64,000 nt of DNA from UBA11606 sp964504305 (GCA_964504305.1 CAZDEB010000001.1:310001-374000), one strand, 5' to 3'; shown: positions 42,407-52,161, counted from the stretch's first letter. A program made the numbers and translations. The notes: generated by a model from the letters alone, not told the origin.

Positions 42407-43675
42407 ATGGGATACGAGCCGATCGAAACCGCATCTACCGACGAACTTCGATCGCTGCAAACCGCCCGACTCCAAGCCACGGTTGTCAACGCCTACAACA
42501 ACATCGACCATTACCGAAACGCTTACGACGCCGCCGGTATTGCTCCCGCCGATATCCAAACTCTCGACGACCTCAGCCAGTTGCCGTTCCTCGTGAAGGA
42601 CGATCTCCGCGATGCCTACCCGTTCGGTATGTTCGCGGTGCCGCGATCCGAGCTGCGGCGCATCCACGCATCGTCAGGCACCACCGGCAAACCCACCGTC
42701 GTCGGATACACCCAAAACGACCTCAATACTTGGTCGACAGTTGTAGCTCGCTCGCTGTATGCGGCGGGCGGCCGGGCCGGCGACATCCTCCACAACGCCT
42801 ACGGTTACGGGCTGTTCACCGGAGGGCTCGGCGCCCACTACGGAGCCGAACAACTTGGCTGAACAGTTGTGCCATTCGGCGGCGGTCAAACCGAAAAACA
42901 AGTCCAACTCATCACCGACTTGCGACCACGGCTGATCACCGTGACGCCGTCGTATTGCCTCAACCTCATCGACGAAATGGAACGCCAAGGCCAAGACCCA
43001 GCGGCTTCGTCGCTCGAAGTAGGCATCTTCGGTGCCGAACCGTGGACCGATGCCATGCGAACCGAAATCGAGACGCGGCTTGGGATCGACGCGGTTGATA
43101 TCTACGGACTGTCCGAGGTGATCGGGCCCGGCGTCGCCCAAGAATGCGTCGAAACCAAAGACGGCCTCACCATCTGGGAAGACCACTTCTATCCCGAAAT
43201 CATCGACCCCGAAACCGGCCACGTGCTGCCCGAGGGCCAAGAAGGCGAGCTTGTTCTCACCTCGCTCACCAAAGAAGCGCTCCCGGTGATCCGGTACCGA
43301 ACTCGCGACATCACTCGGCTATTACCGGGCACCGCACGCACTATGCGCCGCCTCCAGAGGGTCACCGGACGAAGCGACGACATGTTGATCATCCGCGGCG
43401 TCAATGTGTATCCATCACAGATCGAACACGAGTTACTGCAAGTAGATGGCCTTACCCCGCACTACCAACTGCATAAGGGGACCCACAACAACTTGGCCAC
43501 GCTTACCATCCGGGTCGAATCGTCTACCCCGCTCGGCGACGGCGAATCGCAACGACTTGGCGCACTTGCCGCCGCCCGAATAAAGACGATGATCGGCGTG
43601 AGCGCCGACGTCGAAGTAGTAGGTCCCTTCGACGTACCCCGGAGCCAAGGCAAAGCCCAGAGGGTGGTCGACTAG
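42407..43675 (+). CDS. paaK: Phenylacetate-CoA ligase PaaK with in-frame TGA
   Basis: One uninterrupted frame of 423 codons encodes PaaK except for a TGA at codon 152 (42860-42862). The N-part has IHASSGTTGKPTVVGYTQND and GYGLFTGGLGAHYGAE; after the TGA the protein continues VVPFGGGQTEKQVQLI, with IYGLSEVIGPGV and RSDDMLIIRGVNVYPSQIE. From memory, homologues often read LGCTVIP here, so TGA would replace a Cys codon. Options are a nonsense mutation, sequencing error, readthrough or selenocysteine. A GTG at 42869 could restart translation, but no ribosome site precedes it. The enzyme activates phenylacetate for the Paa pathway. Confidence 0.85.
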
Positions 43676-44199
43676 CTTTCGCTCTCGAGAGAACCAGGCG
43701 GATCGGGCAGAGGGCTCGCGCTCAATTTGCGCATCAAATCGGTCAGGGTGACGAGCTCGCTGGGCGTGAGCGCATCCAGCAACAATGTTTCGCGGCTGTT
43801 TTGAGCTGCGTAGGCCTCGCTCAGCCGGGTTTGGCCGTCATCGGTCAGATACACGGTGACGACACGTCCATCCTTGGACTCGCGACGGCGCTGCACCAAA
43901 CCGTCACGCTCCAGCGTGTTGACCGCACTCGAGATCGCGGCGCGGGTCAGACCGGCCAACCTGGCAATTTCGAAAGACTCCATGGGCCCGCCGACCCACA
44001 ACAAAAACATGACCCGGAACCCAGCCAACGACCAGCCGGCCGGACGATGAATCGTCGACTCCAGATCGTTGTACATCCGCGCCCCCAACCGGAAGATTCC
44101 GAACATGGCCCGAAACGTCGCCGGATCCATGTCCTCGCGCTCGATCCGCTCGGCGGCCAAGTCCTCGAAATCCGAGGCCCGAATGTGACCTCCGGTCAT
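43672..44199 (-). CDS. MarR-family regulator, likely of the paa genes
   Basis: The 175-residue protein has a MarR winged helix: ESFEIARLAGLTRAAISSAVNTLERDGLVQRR with the wing ESKDGRVVTVYLTDDG. It converges with paaK, overlapping by four bases, and its start overlaps the paaI stop (ATGA). Location suggests control of phenylacetate degradation by phenylacetyl-CoA or an intermediate. The palindrome upstream of paaZ is one candidate target. Confidence 0.85.
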   Translation of the reverse strand: MTGGHIRASDFEDLAAERIEREDMDPATFRAMFGIFRLGARMYNDLESTIHRPAGWSLAGFRVMFLLWVGGPMESFEIARLAGLTRAAISSAVNTLERDGLVQRRRESKDGRVVTVYLTDDGQTRLSEAYAAQNSRETLLLDALTPSELVTLTDLMRKLSASPLPDPPGSLESES

Positions 44200-44636
44200 G
44201 AACCCGGCCCGTCCTCGGACACCCGCTTTGTTTTGCCGCGGAGCAACGCCACGGTCGAGTCGCCCACCGACACCGTGACCGAATACACCCCAACCCGGCC
44301 CTCACAAAATAGTTCGACCGCCGACGCCACCATCTCTTCGCCCAAGCGAACTGGCGCCAGGAAGTCGATCGACGCCCCCGAGGCAAGATTGGTGCCACCC
44401 CGAGAATTGCTGGCAAACGCCATAGCTGTATCAGCCAACGCAAAAATGATCCCGCCGTGGCACACATCGAGACCGTTCACCATGGTGTCCGACACCGCCA
44501 ACGACACCGTCGCCGAGCCCGGTGCCACTGCCGACACCGTCATACCCATCGCCTGAGCATTGCGGTCCTCGCGAAACATTGCCGCCGCAGCCCGCTCGGC
44601 GAGGTCCTGGTCGCCTTGAGCCCCTAGCGGACGCAT
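44196..44636 (-). CDS. paaI: PaaI-type hotdog thioesterase
   Basis: From the ATG at 44636 the 146-residue protein shows the PaaI hotdog pattern: AMGMTVSAVAPGSATVSLAV, NGLDVCHGGIIFALADTAMAFASNS with catalytic HGG, and GRVGVYSVTV. PaaI hydrolyses stalled hydroxylated phenylacetyl-CoA intermediates, relieving CoA trapping. It overlaps both the MarR gene and, by 13 bases, the helicase gene upstream, so it may also be transcribed from further upstream. Confidence 0.9.
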   Translation of the reverse strand: MRPLGAQGDQDLAERAAAAMFREDRNAQAMGMTVSAVAPGSATVSLAVSDTMVNGLDVCHGGIIFALADTAMAFASNSRGGTNLASGASIDFLAPVRLGEEMVASAVELFCEGRVGVYSVTVSVGDSTVALLRGKTKRVSEDGPGS

Positions 44637-46237
44637 ACGCAGTCGACTTTGTCGTCCATGGCTTGCCACTTGAACTTCTTGGGCTCTGCCATCACCCCAC
44701 AACCAGTGCACTGCAACGCCCACTCCTTGCCGACCGCCTGCAACGAAACGGGATTCTCGCCGGTAGACAACCGTGGCTTTTCTTTCACCACACGCGGCTG
44801 ACGAACCTCGGGGAGCTCGGGACTCACCATTTCAAGGTAAGGCTGCGCTTCAGCGACCCATTCGGTCAACTCGTCAGACGAGAATTCGGGGGGTACGAAG
44901 ATACCCACCGTCTCTGGTTCGATCAATACGTCAGGTCCGGTGTAGTCAAGGAAAGTTGCCAGCTCGTCGAACTCGTTGGGCCGAAATATCCGTGACTGCT
45001 CGGCAATCATCTCGATCTCTTCCAAGAACCCATCACGATCCTCGGAAAACCGTGGATCTTCGAGCGTGTCAGCGGAAAAAATGATCACGAATCGAGCGCC
45101 ACTGCCCAACGGCTTGCGTCGCAAAATGCGGCCCATCCGTTGAATCATCTGACGACGGGTGCGGCTCGCACTTACGACCAAACCCAAATTGGCGTTGGGA
45201 ACATCGACGCCCTCGTCGAGCACTCGAGGAGCAGCGACGGCGTCGAGCGTGCCATCGCGCAGATCACCCAAGATTGTGCCCCGATCGCGGCGGCCCGTAT
45301 CGCCGGTGATGATCTCGATATTCACAACCGGATCAAGGCGAACAATCGCGTGGTTCGCGGCCCGCACCGTCTCGGTGAACAACAAGGCGCCATCAGCTTG
45401 TTTGATGGCATCGGCGAACTTTCCCAGTGCCTCGTACTTCGCCGAACTCGTCGCCACGATCTCGCGCCGAGTCGAAAACGCGTTGAGATATTCGTTGGCC
45501 GCTCGGCCATCAGGACCAGCGTCGTTGGCCGCCAAATGATGAACGGCGGCCAAGAAGTCGCCGAACGGGTCGAGGGGAATGTCCTTGATCTGTTTCAGTT
45601 GACGCCGCGCCGCCACAATTCGGCCTTCTGTCGCGTCGTACTCTGTGCGTTCCTCGCTCGTGAGCGGAACGGCCATGAACCCGACACGAGGCTGCGCACA
45701 GACCCCGTCAGAGATCGCCTTGCCGAAGTCGTATCGATAACAGATCCCACCGAAATAGGGCAGCAGCGTTGTTTCGACGGCGTCGTCAGATCGTTCGAGT
45801 GTTGCGGTGAGGCCCAATCGTTCCTGATATTCGGGCAACAACGATTTGCGCAGCACCGCGCCGCCGAAACCGTGGCACTCGTCGGCCACCAAAATGCCAC
45901 CCCGCTCAGAAGTCGGCAACGGCACCCGCGACGCGGCGGAATGTCGGGTGGTGATCAAGACGTCACAATCGATGGGACGGTCGCGGTAGCCGTCGCCCAA
46001 CCGGCCGATTTCGGAGTCGGGCATCCAGCGATGGAGTCGTTCGTGCCACTGCTCCATCAAGACCCGAGACGGCACGATGACCAATGCAAAAAGGCCCCGG
46101 CCAACGGCGTCTTCGATCGCGGTGAGAGCCACGTCGGTCTTGCCTGAACCGGTCACTGCTTCGATCACGCCTCGACGACCGCAGCGGTGCCACGCCGTCA
46201 GGGCATCGTGTTGCCAACGGTAGAGGGAGTACGACAA
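44624..46237 (-). CDS. DEAD/DEAH (XPB/RadD-like) superfamily 2 helicase
   Basis: The 537-residue protein has helicase motifs Q/I (YRWQHDALTAW, AVTGSGKTDVAL), II as DECH (GILVADECHGFG), III (LGLTATLER), V and VI (RTRRQMIQRMGRILRR). The C-terminus ends with CTGC and CVCVR cysteines, perhaps a small metal site. Members act in DNA repair or RNA remodelling. Its 3' end overlaps paaI, probably only positional coupling. Confidence 0.85.
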   Translation of the reverse strand: MSYSLYRWQHDALTAWHRCGRRGVIEAVTGSGKTDVALTAIEDAVGRGLFALVIVPSRVLMEQWHERLHRWMPDSEIGRLGDGYRDRPIDCDVLITTRHSAASRVPLPTSERGGILVADECHGFGGAVLRKSLLPEYQERLGLTATLERSDDAVETTLLPYFGGICYRYDFGKAISDGVCAQPRVGFMAVPLTSEERTEYDATEGRIVAARRQLKQIKDIPLDPFGDFLAAVHHLAANDAGPDGRAANEYLNAFSTRREIVATSSAKYEALGKFADAIKQADGALLFTETVRAANHAIVRLDPVVNIEIITGDTGRRDRGTILGDLRDGTLDAVAAPRVLDEGVDVPNANLGLVVSASRTRRQMIQRMGRILRRKPLGSGARFVIIFSADTLEDPRFSEDRDGFLEEIEMIAEQSRIFRPNEFDELATFLDYTGPDVLIEPETVGIFVPPEFSSDELTEWVAEAQPYLEMVSPELPEVRQPRVVKEKPRLSTGENPVSLQAVGKEWALQCTGCGVMAEPKKFKWQAMDDKVDCVCVR

Positions 46238-46242
46238 GGCAA

Positions 46243-47424
46243 TCAGGCTACGACCCCAACCCCCCTTAGAGTCGCGATTTGGCCAACGTCATGACCAATT
46301 TCGGACAAAATTTCGTCGGTGTGTTGGCCCACCGCGCCAATCATTGGCAGAAACTCCGGTGGCGTGGCCGAGAACGTCCCCGGAGGACCGGCCTGCAACA
46401 GCACGCCGGCCGACGGGTGCTCCCATTCGACCAGTAAGGCATTGTGGAGAACCTGAGCGTCGCTCAGCACGGCCAGACGATCAAGAACCGGGCCGCCCGG
46501 GACACTGTTCTCAGCCATTCGGTCCACCGCGTCCGCGGTAGTCATAGCGCTCAAGCCGTTACGGATCGCCGTCGCGATTTCGACGGCGCGTGCGACGTTG
46601 CCAGCCATCAACGCCGGCTTGCAGTAGTTGGGATCGTCGAGCAAATCGTCTCGCCCCAGCGCACGCCACATTCCTTCGAACTGGCGCTGGTTGGCCAAGA
46701 AGTACACCACCTGCCCGTCCACCGTGTCGATCAGTTGATAGAGGTCGCAAGGTCGGTGGGCCGCTACTTGGCCTCTGACATGAGTGTGGTCGGCCATGCC
46801 GTCGGGCCAGAACCACGCAAGGGTTGCGTCGAGCATCGCCAACTCGATGTGTTGACCCCCGGCGCCTCGCTCGCGAGCAAACAGCGCCGCAGAAATCTGC
46901 TGAGCTGCGGTGTAAGCGGTGGCCTTGTCGGCGACGAGTGTTCTCACCAGATCTGGGAACGGCAACGCCTCGCTCGACTGACCGGCAACCAGGCCGGTCA
47001 ATCCCTGGATCACGGGGTCGAGAACGGCCCGCTGAGAATACGGCCCGGTCGGACCAAAGCCAGAAATGCTGCAATAGATCACCGCTGGGTTGCGCTCAGC
47101 CACGGCAGCGGGTCCAACACCGAGTCTCTCCACCACCCCCGGCCGAAAGTTCTGAACGACAACATCGCAAGTTGCGCTCAGGCTCAACGCCACCTCGCGG
47201 CCGGCCTCAGTATCGAGATCCAAGGCCAAACATCGCTTGCCCCGATTGCAGTTGGCGTACAACCCGCGGACATGGTCAGTGCCTGTCACCCGCATGAGTT
47301 CGCCACCGATCGGTTCGACTTTGATCACGTCGGCGCCTTGCTCGGCAAGTAGCTGGCCCGCAAGTGGCCCAGCCACAACCTGACTGAGGTCCAAAACACG
47401 TACACCGGCGAGAGGTCCAGTCAT
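46243..47424 (-). CDS. CaiB/BaiF-family (class III) CoA-transferase
   Basis: The 393-residue protein matches class III CoA-transferases: LAGVRVLDLSQVVAGPLAGQ, GADVIKVEPIGGELMR, then NRGKRCLALDLDTEAGRE with the conserved KR region, and VVQNFRPGVVERLGVG. The residue in the usual catalytic-Asp position lies in ELAMLDATLAWF. It transfers CoA between carboxylic acids (for example succinyl- or formyl-CoA donors). It sits five bases upstream of the helicase gene. The substrate is unknown. Confidence 0.88.
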   Translation of the reverse strand: MTGPLAGVRVLDLSQVVAGPLAGQLLAEQGADVIKVEPIGGELMRVTGTDHVRGLYANCNRGKRCLALDLDTEAGREVALSLSATCDVVVQNFRPGVVERLGVGPAAVAERNPAVIYCSISGFGPTGPYSQRAVLDPVIQGLTGLVAGQSSEALPFPDLVRTLVADKATAYTAAQQISAALFARERGAGGQHIELAMLDATLAWFWPDGMADHTHVRGQVAAHRPCDLYQLIDTVDGQVVYFLANQRQFEGMWRALGRDDLLDDPNYCKPALMAGNVARAVEIATAIRNGLSAMTTADAVDRMAENSVPGGPVLDRLAVLSDAQVLHNALLVEWEHPSAGVLLQAGPPGTFSATPPEFLPMIGAVGQHTDEILSEIGHDVGQIATLRGVGVVA

Positions 47425-47477
47425 GAAACGAACCTTAGGTCGCGCTCTTGAAGCGTGCAGGCGCTACGTTTTGCGCC

Positions 47478-48368
47478 GTGACTGATACCGAGAATTTTGA
47501 ACGCACTCCAGGCGGCGCCGTTTTGATGGACGGTAATCGCCTCCGTGACGAAATCGTCGCCGACCTCAACGCCAAGATTACGGCATTGGGAAACCCGGTA
47601 ATCACTCTTGCCACCGTGCTGGTCGGCAGCGACAAACCAAGCCAGATCTATGTTCGCAACAAGCGCAAAAAGGCCGAAGAAGCTGGCATGGTGTCGCTCC
47701 ACGTCGAACTGGCGGCCGATATCTCCCAAGCCGAACTCGAAGAAGCGGTTCGTGATCTGGCCGAGGATCCTGCCGTACACGGCATCCTTGTGCAACTGCC
47801 GCTGCCTGATGGCCTCGATGCCGAACGGGTTCTCGACCTGTTGCCGCCCGAAAAAGACGTCGACGGCCTTACCGAACGGTCGATGGGCCGCCTGGTCCGT
47901 GGCCGAGACGGTCACGTCCCGTGCACCCCTCTCGGAGTGATGCGGCTCATGGAACGCTACGGCGTAGAAATCAGCGGCAAAGATGCGGTCGTAATCGGCC
48001 GATCGACGCTGGTTGGACTTCCTCAAGTATTGCTGCTTGGTCGCAAAGGCGCCGACGCCACCGTCACCCTCTCGCACAGTCGCACCGCCGACCTCGCGGC
48101 AACCTGTCGCCAAGCCGACATCGTCGTCGCTGCGGTGGGTGTCGCTGGTCTGGTTACCGCCGAGTTCGTCAAGCCGGGTGCGGCGGTGCTCGATGTCGGC
48201 ATTTCCCGCACCGCCGACGGCATCCAGGGCGATGTCGACTTCGACAGCGTGCAGTCGGTGGCCGGGGCAATCACCCCCATGCCCGGAGGAACCGGCCCGA
48301 TGACGATCGGGTGCCTTATGGAAAACACTTTCCACGCGGCCCGGATGCTCGGAGCGATTCCCGGCTAG
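47478..48368 (+). CDS. folD: FolD methylene-THF dehydrogenase/cyclohydrolase
   Basis: The preferred GTG at 47478 gives 296 residues (an in-frame start at 47448 adds 10). Signatures are TVLVGSDKPSQIYVRNKRKKAEE with catalytic Lys, GILVQLPLPDGLD, DVDGLTERSMGRL, VVIGRSTLVGLP and ITPMPGGTGPMTIGCLM. It interconverts 5,10-methylene-, methenyl- and 10-formyl-tetrahydrofolate. In this cluster it links methylene-THF from demethylation with formyl-THF used by formate-THF ligase. The gene has no IclR-type box in front. Confidence 0.95.
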   Translation: MTDTENFERTPGGAVLMDGNRLRDEIVADLNAKITALGNPVITLATVLVGSDKPSQIYVRNKRKKAEEAGMVSLHVELAADISQAELEEAVRDLAEDPAVHGILVQLPLPDGLDAERVLDLLPPEKDVDGLTERSMGRLVRGRDGHVPCTPLGVMRLMERYGVEISGKDAVVIGRSTLVGLPQVLLLGRKGADATVTLSHSRTADLAATCRQADIVVAAVGVAGLVTAEFVKPGAAVLDVGISRTADGIQGDVDFDSVQSVAGAITPMPGGTGPMTIGCLMENTFHAARMLGAIPG

Positions 48369-48378
48369 TCCAACCGGT

Positions 48379-49623
48379 CTACGACGGGGCCAGTCCCTCG
48401 GTAGCGCCAACCCCGAGGACTCGAAGGAAAATCCCCGACCGCGGCTTTGGCGCCACATACGACGACTTGGGTGGCATCAACTCGTGGGCGTCAGCGACGG
48501 CCATCAGATCGTCGACCGATGTCGGGTGCATCAAGAAGCCGACCCGGTTGTCGCCATCGCAGCGCCGCACAACTTCGTCCAACCCGCTGGGCGCAGGCAC
48601 GTAATCGACGCCGCTATCGGGAATCAATTCGTCGACTCCCAGTACGTGGCCGATGACGTCGCGGCGTAGACGTTCAACGTCGAGTTGCGCCAAGGCGCCG
48701 TCACGCTCGACGGGATCCAAAACCAGACGCCACCAGCGGTGCTGGTGGTACACGCCGACCTCACCAACGTGTTGAGGCCGTGCTTCTTCTGGACTGAACA
48801 CCTCGGTGAGTTCCCCAACCTCCGACAGCGCGGTGGCTAGCGAGTCGGCGTCGCGATTTTGGGTGTCGTGGCAGCGACGATGAAACGCTTCGACCCGTAG
48901 CGCATCGTCGGGAAACAAAACTGCCAAAGTCCGTTTGAACGAGGGCTCTTCGCGACCCTCGGCTCCCGCGAGGGCAGCCGCTGACCGGTGGTGCCCATCG
49001 GTCACGTACACCACGGCTTCGGCTAGAAGGTCGGCTACCGCGGCCGACTCGCCTGGCTCGAGCGTCCACACCTGATGGCGGACCTCTTCGACCACATGAT
49101 CAACATCGGTGTCGCGTTCGGTCGCGGCTTGGATGATCGCCGCAACGCCAGGGTTGGTGCGGTGAGTGAGAGCAATCGGCGACGAGGAAGCCCCGACCCA
49201 TTGCAGGTGACGACCTAGATGGCGGGCTCGATTGGGCCTGACGTTTTCGTGGGTAAGAACTCGCCCATCGGAGAGTCCGTCTATGTGCATCGCCCCAACC
49301 ACCCCGGTCTGGGCGTGACCAGCAAACGTTAAACGGTACGCGTAGAGCGCTGGTCGCCCCGTTGCGCTAAAGGCGCCGCTGTTGATGATTAGCGACAACG
49401 TGTCGGCGCCTCGCTGCAGTAACTCGTCATCGGTAGCCATGTCGCCTTCGGCTACGTCCTCACGCGAACGGGTGACGCCGAGGTATGAAAGTTTGTTGCC
49501 TTCGACGATCCTGCGACGTTCCTCTGGACTCTTGGCGTCGTAAGCCCCAGCGATGACTCGGGACGCAAAATCGTCTCGGATGAGATAACCCGAGAACGGC
49601 GCGAACAGCGGCGGCCGGCTCAT
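48379..49623 (-). CDS. DUF1015-family protein
   Basis: The 414-residue protein starts RPPLFAPFSGYLIRDDFASR and contains GVVGAMHIDGLSDGRVLTHENV and AVVYVTDGHHRSAAALA, the hallmark GHHR motif of DUF1015, an uncharacterised, possibly kinase-like family often found next to serA. It overlaps serA by four bases (ATGA) and is therefore likely connected with serine biosynthesis. A biochemical role is not established to my knowledge. Confidence 0.85.
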   Translation of the reverse strand: MSRPPLFAPFSGYLIRDDFASRVIAGAYDAKSPEERRRIVEGNKLSYLGVTRSREDVAEGDMATDDELLQRGADTLSLIINSGAFSATGRPALYAYRLTFAGHAQTGVVGAMHIDGLSDGRVLTHENVRPNRARHLGRHLQWVGASSSPIALTHRTNPGVAAIIQAATERDTDVDHVVEEVRHQVWTLEPGESAAVADLLAEAVVYVTDGHHRSAAALAGAEGREEPSFKRTLAVLFPDDALRVEAFHRRCHDTQNRDADSLATALSEVGELTEVFSPEEARPQHVGEVGVYHQHRWWRLVLDPVERDGALAQLDVERLRRDVIGHVLGVDELIPDSGVDYVPAPSGLDEVVRRCDGDNRVGFLMHPTSVDDLMAVADAHELMPPKSSYVAPKPRSGIFLRVLGVGATEGLAPS

Positions 49624-50825
49624 ATCAGAGTGACCGAGGCGTTCATGACGTCATCGAGGGCGTTGATTTCGGCGATCGTTTCGTCGCTTGGCGCGTGAGC
49701 GACGTTGATGGCCGCAACCGCGGCCTTCGAGCCGGCAAACACCCGGTTCTGCATGATCGACACGTTGAGTCCCGACGAACGCAAGACGCTCAACACCGAG
49801 GCGAGGACGCCGACACGGTCGTGGTGGCGGATTATGAGCGTCGCGGCCCGGGCCGGTAGCGGGTTCAGGTTGACGCAGTTGGTCGGTGCGCCGTGACGGA
49901 AAGCTTCGATGGCATCGATCGTCCCTGCTGCGACTGCATCTTGGGCTTGTCCGGTCGAAGCGCCGATGTGATGAGTTGCCACCACATTCTCGTGTTTGGC
50001 CAGAGCACTGTCGAACTCGCCTTGGCCGCTGCCCGGTTCGTTGGCGAACACGTCGACTCCGGCGCGAATGCCCCGGCTGTCCATCGCTTCGATCAGAGCG
50101 GCTTCGTCGATCACGTCACCGCGAGATGCGTTGAGCAAGATCGCGCCGTCTTTCATTTGAGCCAAGAAACCGGCGTCGACCATACCCTTCGTGTCGGGCG
50201 AGCCCGGCACGTGAAGCGACACGATGTCTGAGGTCGACAGCAACGTGGCGAGGTCGTCAACAAAACTGATACCGGCGGCTTGGGCACGCTCCATTGCTAC
50301 TTGGGAGCGGCCGGGCTTGGCCACCGCGACAACATCGATGCCAAATGATGTTGCCCGGGCTGCGGTCGCGGTGCCGATGTCGCCGACCCCGATAATGCCC
50401 ATACGCCGCCCGTACAGTCCGTTGGCTTTCGAGTAGCCCTTCTTGTTCCATACGCCGGCTCGTAGGTCCGCGGTCGCGGCGGCGATGTGACGGTCGACGG
50501 CAATGAGCAAACCGATCGTAAGTTCGGCAACCGCCAGCGCGTTCATGCCCGGCACGTTGCACACAAATATGCCGAGTTCGGCGGCGCGGTCGCAGTCGAT
50601 CGTGTTGGTGCCGGCGCCGGCCCGCACGATGAGGCTGAGCTTGTCGGCGGCGTCCAGGGCGTCGGCGGTTACTTTGGTGCTACGCACTACCAATACGTCG
50701 GCTCCGGCGATGTGGTCGGGCAGGGTATCGGCGTTGAGGTCGCCCATCGATACAACTTCGTCGCCCGCGGCGATGAGGCGATCGACAGCGGCTGCGGGCA
50801 ACGCGTCGGCGAGCAGGACTTTCAT
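49620..50825 (-). CDS. serA: D-3-phosphoglycerate dehydrogenase SerA
   Basis: The 401-residue protein has the D-2-hydroxyacid dehydrogenase fold: VRAGAGTNTIDCDRAAELGI, the NAD-binding GRRMGIIGVGDIGTATAARA, ILLNASRGDVIDEAALIEA and THHIGASTGQAQDAV, with Arg/Glu/His catalytic residues. A C-terminal ACT domain (HHDRVGVLASVLSVLRSSG) allows serine feedback. It starts serine synthesis, the source of C1 units and glycine. Its upstream gap with folC carries tandem IclR-type boxes. Confidence 0.93.
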   Translation of the reverse strand: MKVLLADALPAAAVDRLIAAGDEVVSMGDLNADTLPDHIAGADVLVVRSTKVTADALDAADKLSLIVRAGAGTNTIDCDRAAELGIFVCNVPGMNALAVAELTIGLLIAVDRHIAAATADLRAGVWNKKGYSKANGLYGRRMGIIGVGDIGTATAARATSFGIDVVAVAKPGRSQVAMERAQAAGISFVDDLATLLSTSDIVSLHVPGSPDTKGMVDAGFLAQMKDGAILLNASRGDVIDEAALIEAMDSRGIRAGVDVFANEPGSGQGEFDSALAKHENVVATHHIGASTGQAQDAVAAGTIDAIEAFRHGAPTNCVNLNPLPARAATLIIRHHDRVGVLASVLSVLRSSGLNVSIMQNRVFAGSKAAVAAINVAHAPSDETIAEINALDDVMNASVTLI

Positions 50826-50850
50826 GGTTCACTCCAACGATCGGGGGCCT

Positions 50851-50885
50851 GTTCTGTATGGTGGAACAGTTCCGTATAACGGGCC
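50851..50885. promoter_or_regulatory. Tandem IclR-type boxes between serA and folC
   Basis: GTTCTGTATGGTGGAAC (50851-50867) and the half-conserved GTTCCGTATAACGGG (from 50869) are 18 bases apart. The same 18-base tandem spacing occurs before the formate-THF ligase gene. The boxes lie between divergent genes and could control both. Confidence 0.6.
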
Positions 50886-50943
50886 GGAGGATAGCGCGCT
50901 ACTGCGCCCGTTTGGCTGGTCGAAGGATCACGAGGATTCGTCA

Positions 50944-52161
50944 ATGGTTGTCGAGCAGTGGCTGAGCGGATTCATCACGAAAGACGCGCCGCGAGGATTG
51001 GCGGCGCTAAACGCTTCTCGGGAGCTCTTTGCCGCGCTGGGGGATCCTCAAGACCGGGTCCAGTCGGTGCACATCGTCGGCACTGCTGGCAAGGGCACCG
51101 CGGCAGCGATGATTGCTTCGGGCCTCCGTGATGGCGGTGGCCGGGTCGGTCTTCATATGTCGCCGCATGTGCACGACGTTAGAGAGCGTTTCACCGTAGA
51201 GGAGTTGTTGCCCGCATGGGCCGATGTCGAGGCGGCCGTCGCCGAAATCGAACCGGTAGCTCGGTCAATGACTCGAGCCGGTACTCCGCCCACTTTCTTT
51301 GCCGTCACCGCAGCAATCGCCGCGGTGATGGCTCGTCAGGCCCAGACCGAGTGGTTGGTTATCGAGGCCGGAATCGGCGGCCGGGTCGATGCAACAAACG
51401 TGTTCAACCGTTCCGACACTCTCACCGTTGTCACCGCAATCGGCGTCGATCATTCCGAAGTGCTCGGCAAAGCCGTCGGCGAGATCGCCGCCGAGAAAGC
51501 CGCGGTGTTGGCTGGCCGCACCCACGCGGTGATGGGTCCCCAGCCGTCTCCAGTCGCGGCGGCGGTGATCCGTGAGGTGGCCGAATCGTCGGGGTGCGAG
51601 CTCATCGAAGTCCCAAGTTCAAATGATTGGATCGGCGATGCCCGTGCGACGGCTGGGGCGGCACTCGCACTGCTCGGCGATCAGCACGCGCGGCCTTTGT
51701 CGGTGACTGAGTCTCATGGCCTGCTCCCGGGGCGGTTCGAAACCCACACGGTTGGAGCGACCAGACTTGTCTTCGACGGAGCCCACAACCCGATGAAGCT
51801 CCGCGCTCTCGCGGCGTCGCTACAGGCCGATCCTCACGGGCCGGTGTCAGTCGTTCTCGCTGTCGGGGCCAACAAGGATCTCGCAGCATGTGCTGATGAG
51901 ATTGCGAAGTTCGCCGCGGCGGCGATGGTCACCACGTTCGGCTTCGAGGAGCCCCTTGTTGGTCCGCGAAGTTGGGGAGCGGCAGAGACCATGGCGGCGT
52001 TGCGCGTCGCCGGCATCGAATACCTGCAGGTCTTCGATCCTGCCGAAGGAACCGGCCAACTGGATGCGTTCGAAAACAGGAACGAGCCGGCGACCGTAGT
52101 AGTCACCGGCTCGTTCCTGCATCTCACCGCGGTGCGGGAGGTGCTTCTGCAGGGATCCTGA
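50944..52161 (+). CDS. folC: Folylpolyglutamate/dihydrofolate synthase FolC
   Basis: From the ATG at 50944 the protein has 405 residues, typical for FolC. It shows the Mur-ligase P-loop VHIVGTAGKGTAAAMIASGL, HMSPHVHDVRERFTV, VIEAGIGGRVDATNVF, the carbamylated-Lys region EIAAEKAAVL and LVFDGAHNPMKLRALA. It adds glutamate to folates, retaining them in the cell. A longer open frame upstream covers the operator and serA start and is rejected. Its place in the C1 cluster fits supply of polyglutamylated folate. Confidence 0.92.
   Translation: MVVEQWLSGFITKDAPRGLAALNASRELFAALGDPQDRVQSVHIVGTAGKGTAAAMIASGLRDGGGRVGLHMSPHVHDVRERFTVEELLPAWADVEAAVAEIEPVARSMTRAGTPPTFFAVTAAIAAVMARQAQTEWLVIEAGIGGRVDATNVFNRSDTLTVVTAIGVDHSEVLGKAVGEIAAEKAAVLAGRTHAVMGPQPSPVAAAVIREVAESSGCELIEVPSSNDWIGDARATAGAALALLGDQHARPLSVTESHGLLPGRFETHTVGATRLVFDGAHNPMKLRALAASLQADPHGPVSVVLAVGANKDLAACADEIAKFAAAAMVTTFGFEEPLVGPRSWGAAETMAALRVAGIEYLQVFDPAEGTGQLDAFENRNEPATVVVTGSFLHLTAVREVLLQGS

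Noticed and set aside
50503..50943. Upstream extension of the folC frame
   Set aside because: It runs antisense to serA and across the IclR-type boxes; the ATG at 50944 gives a standard FolC N-terminus.
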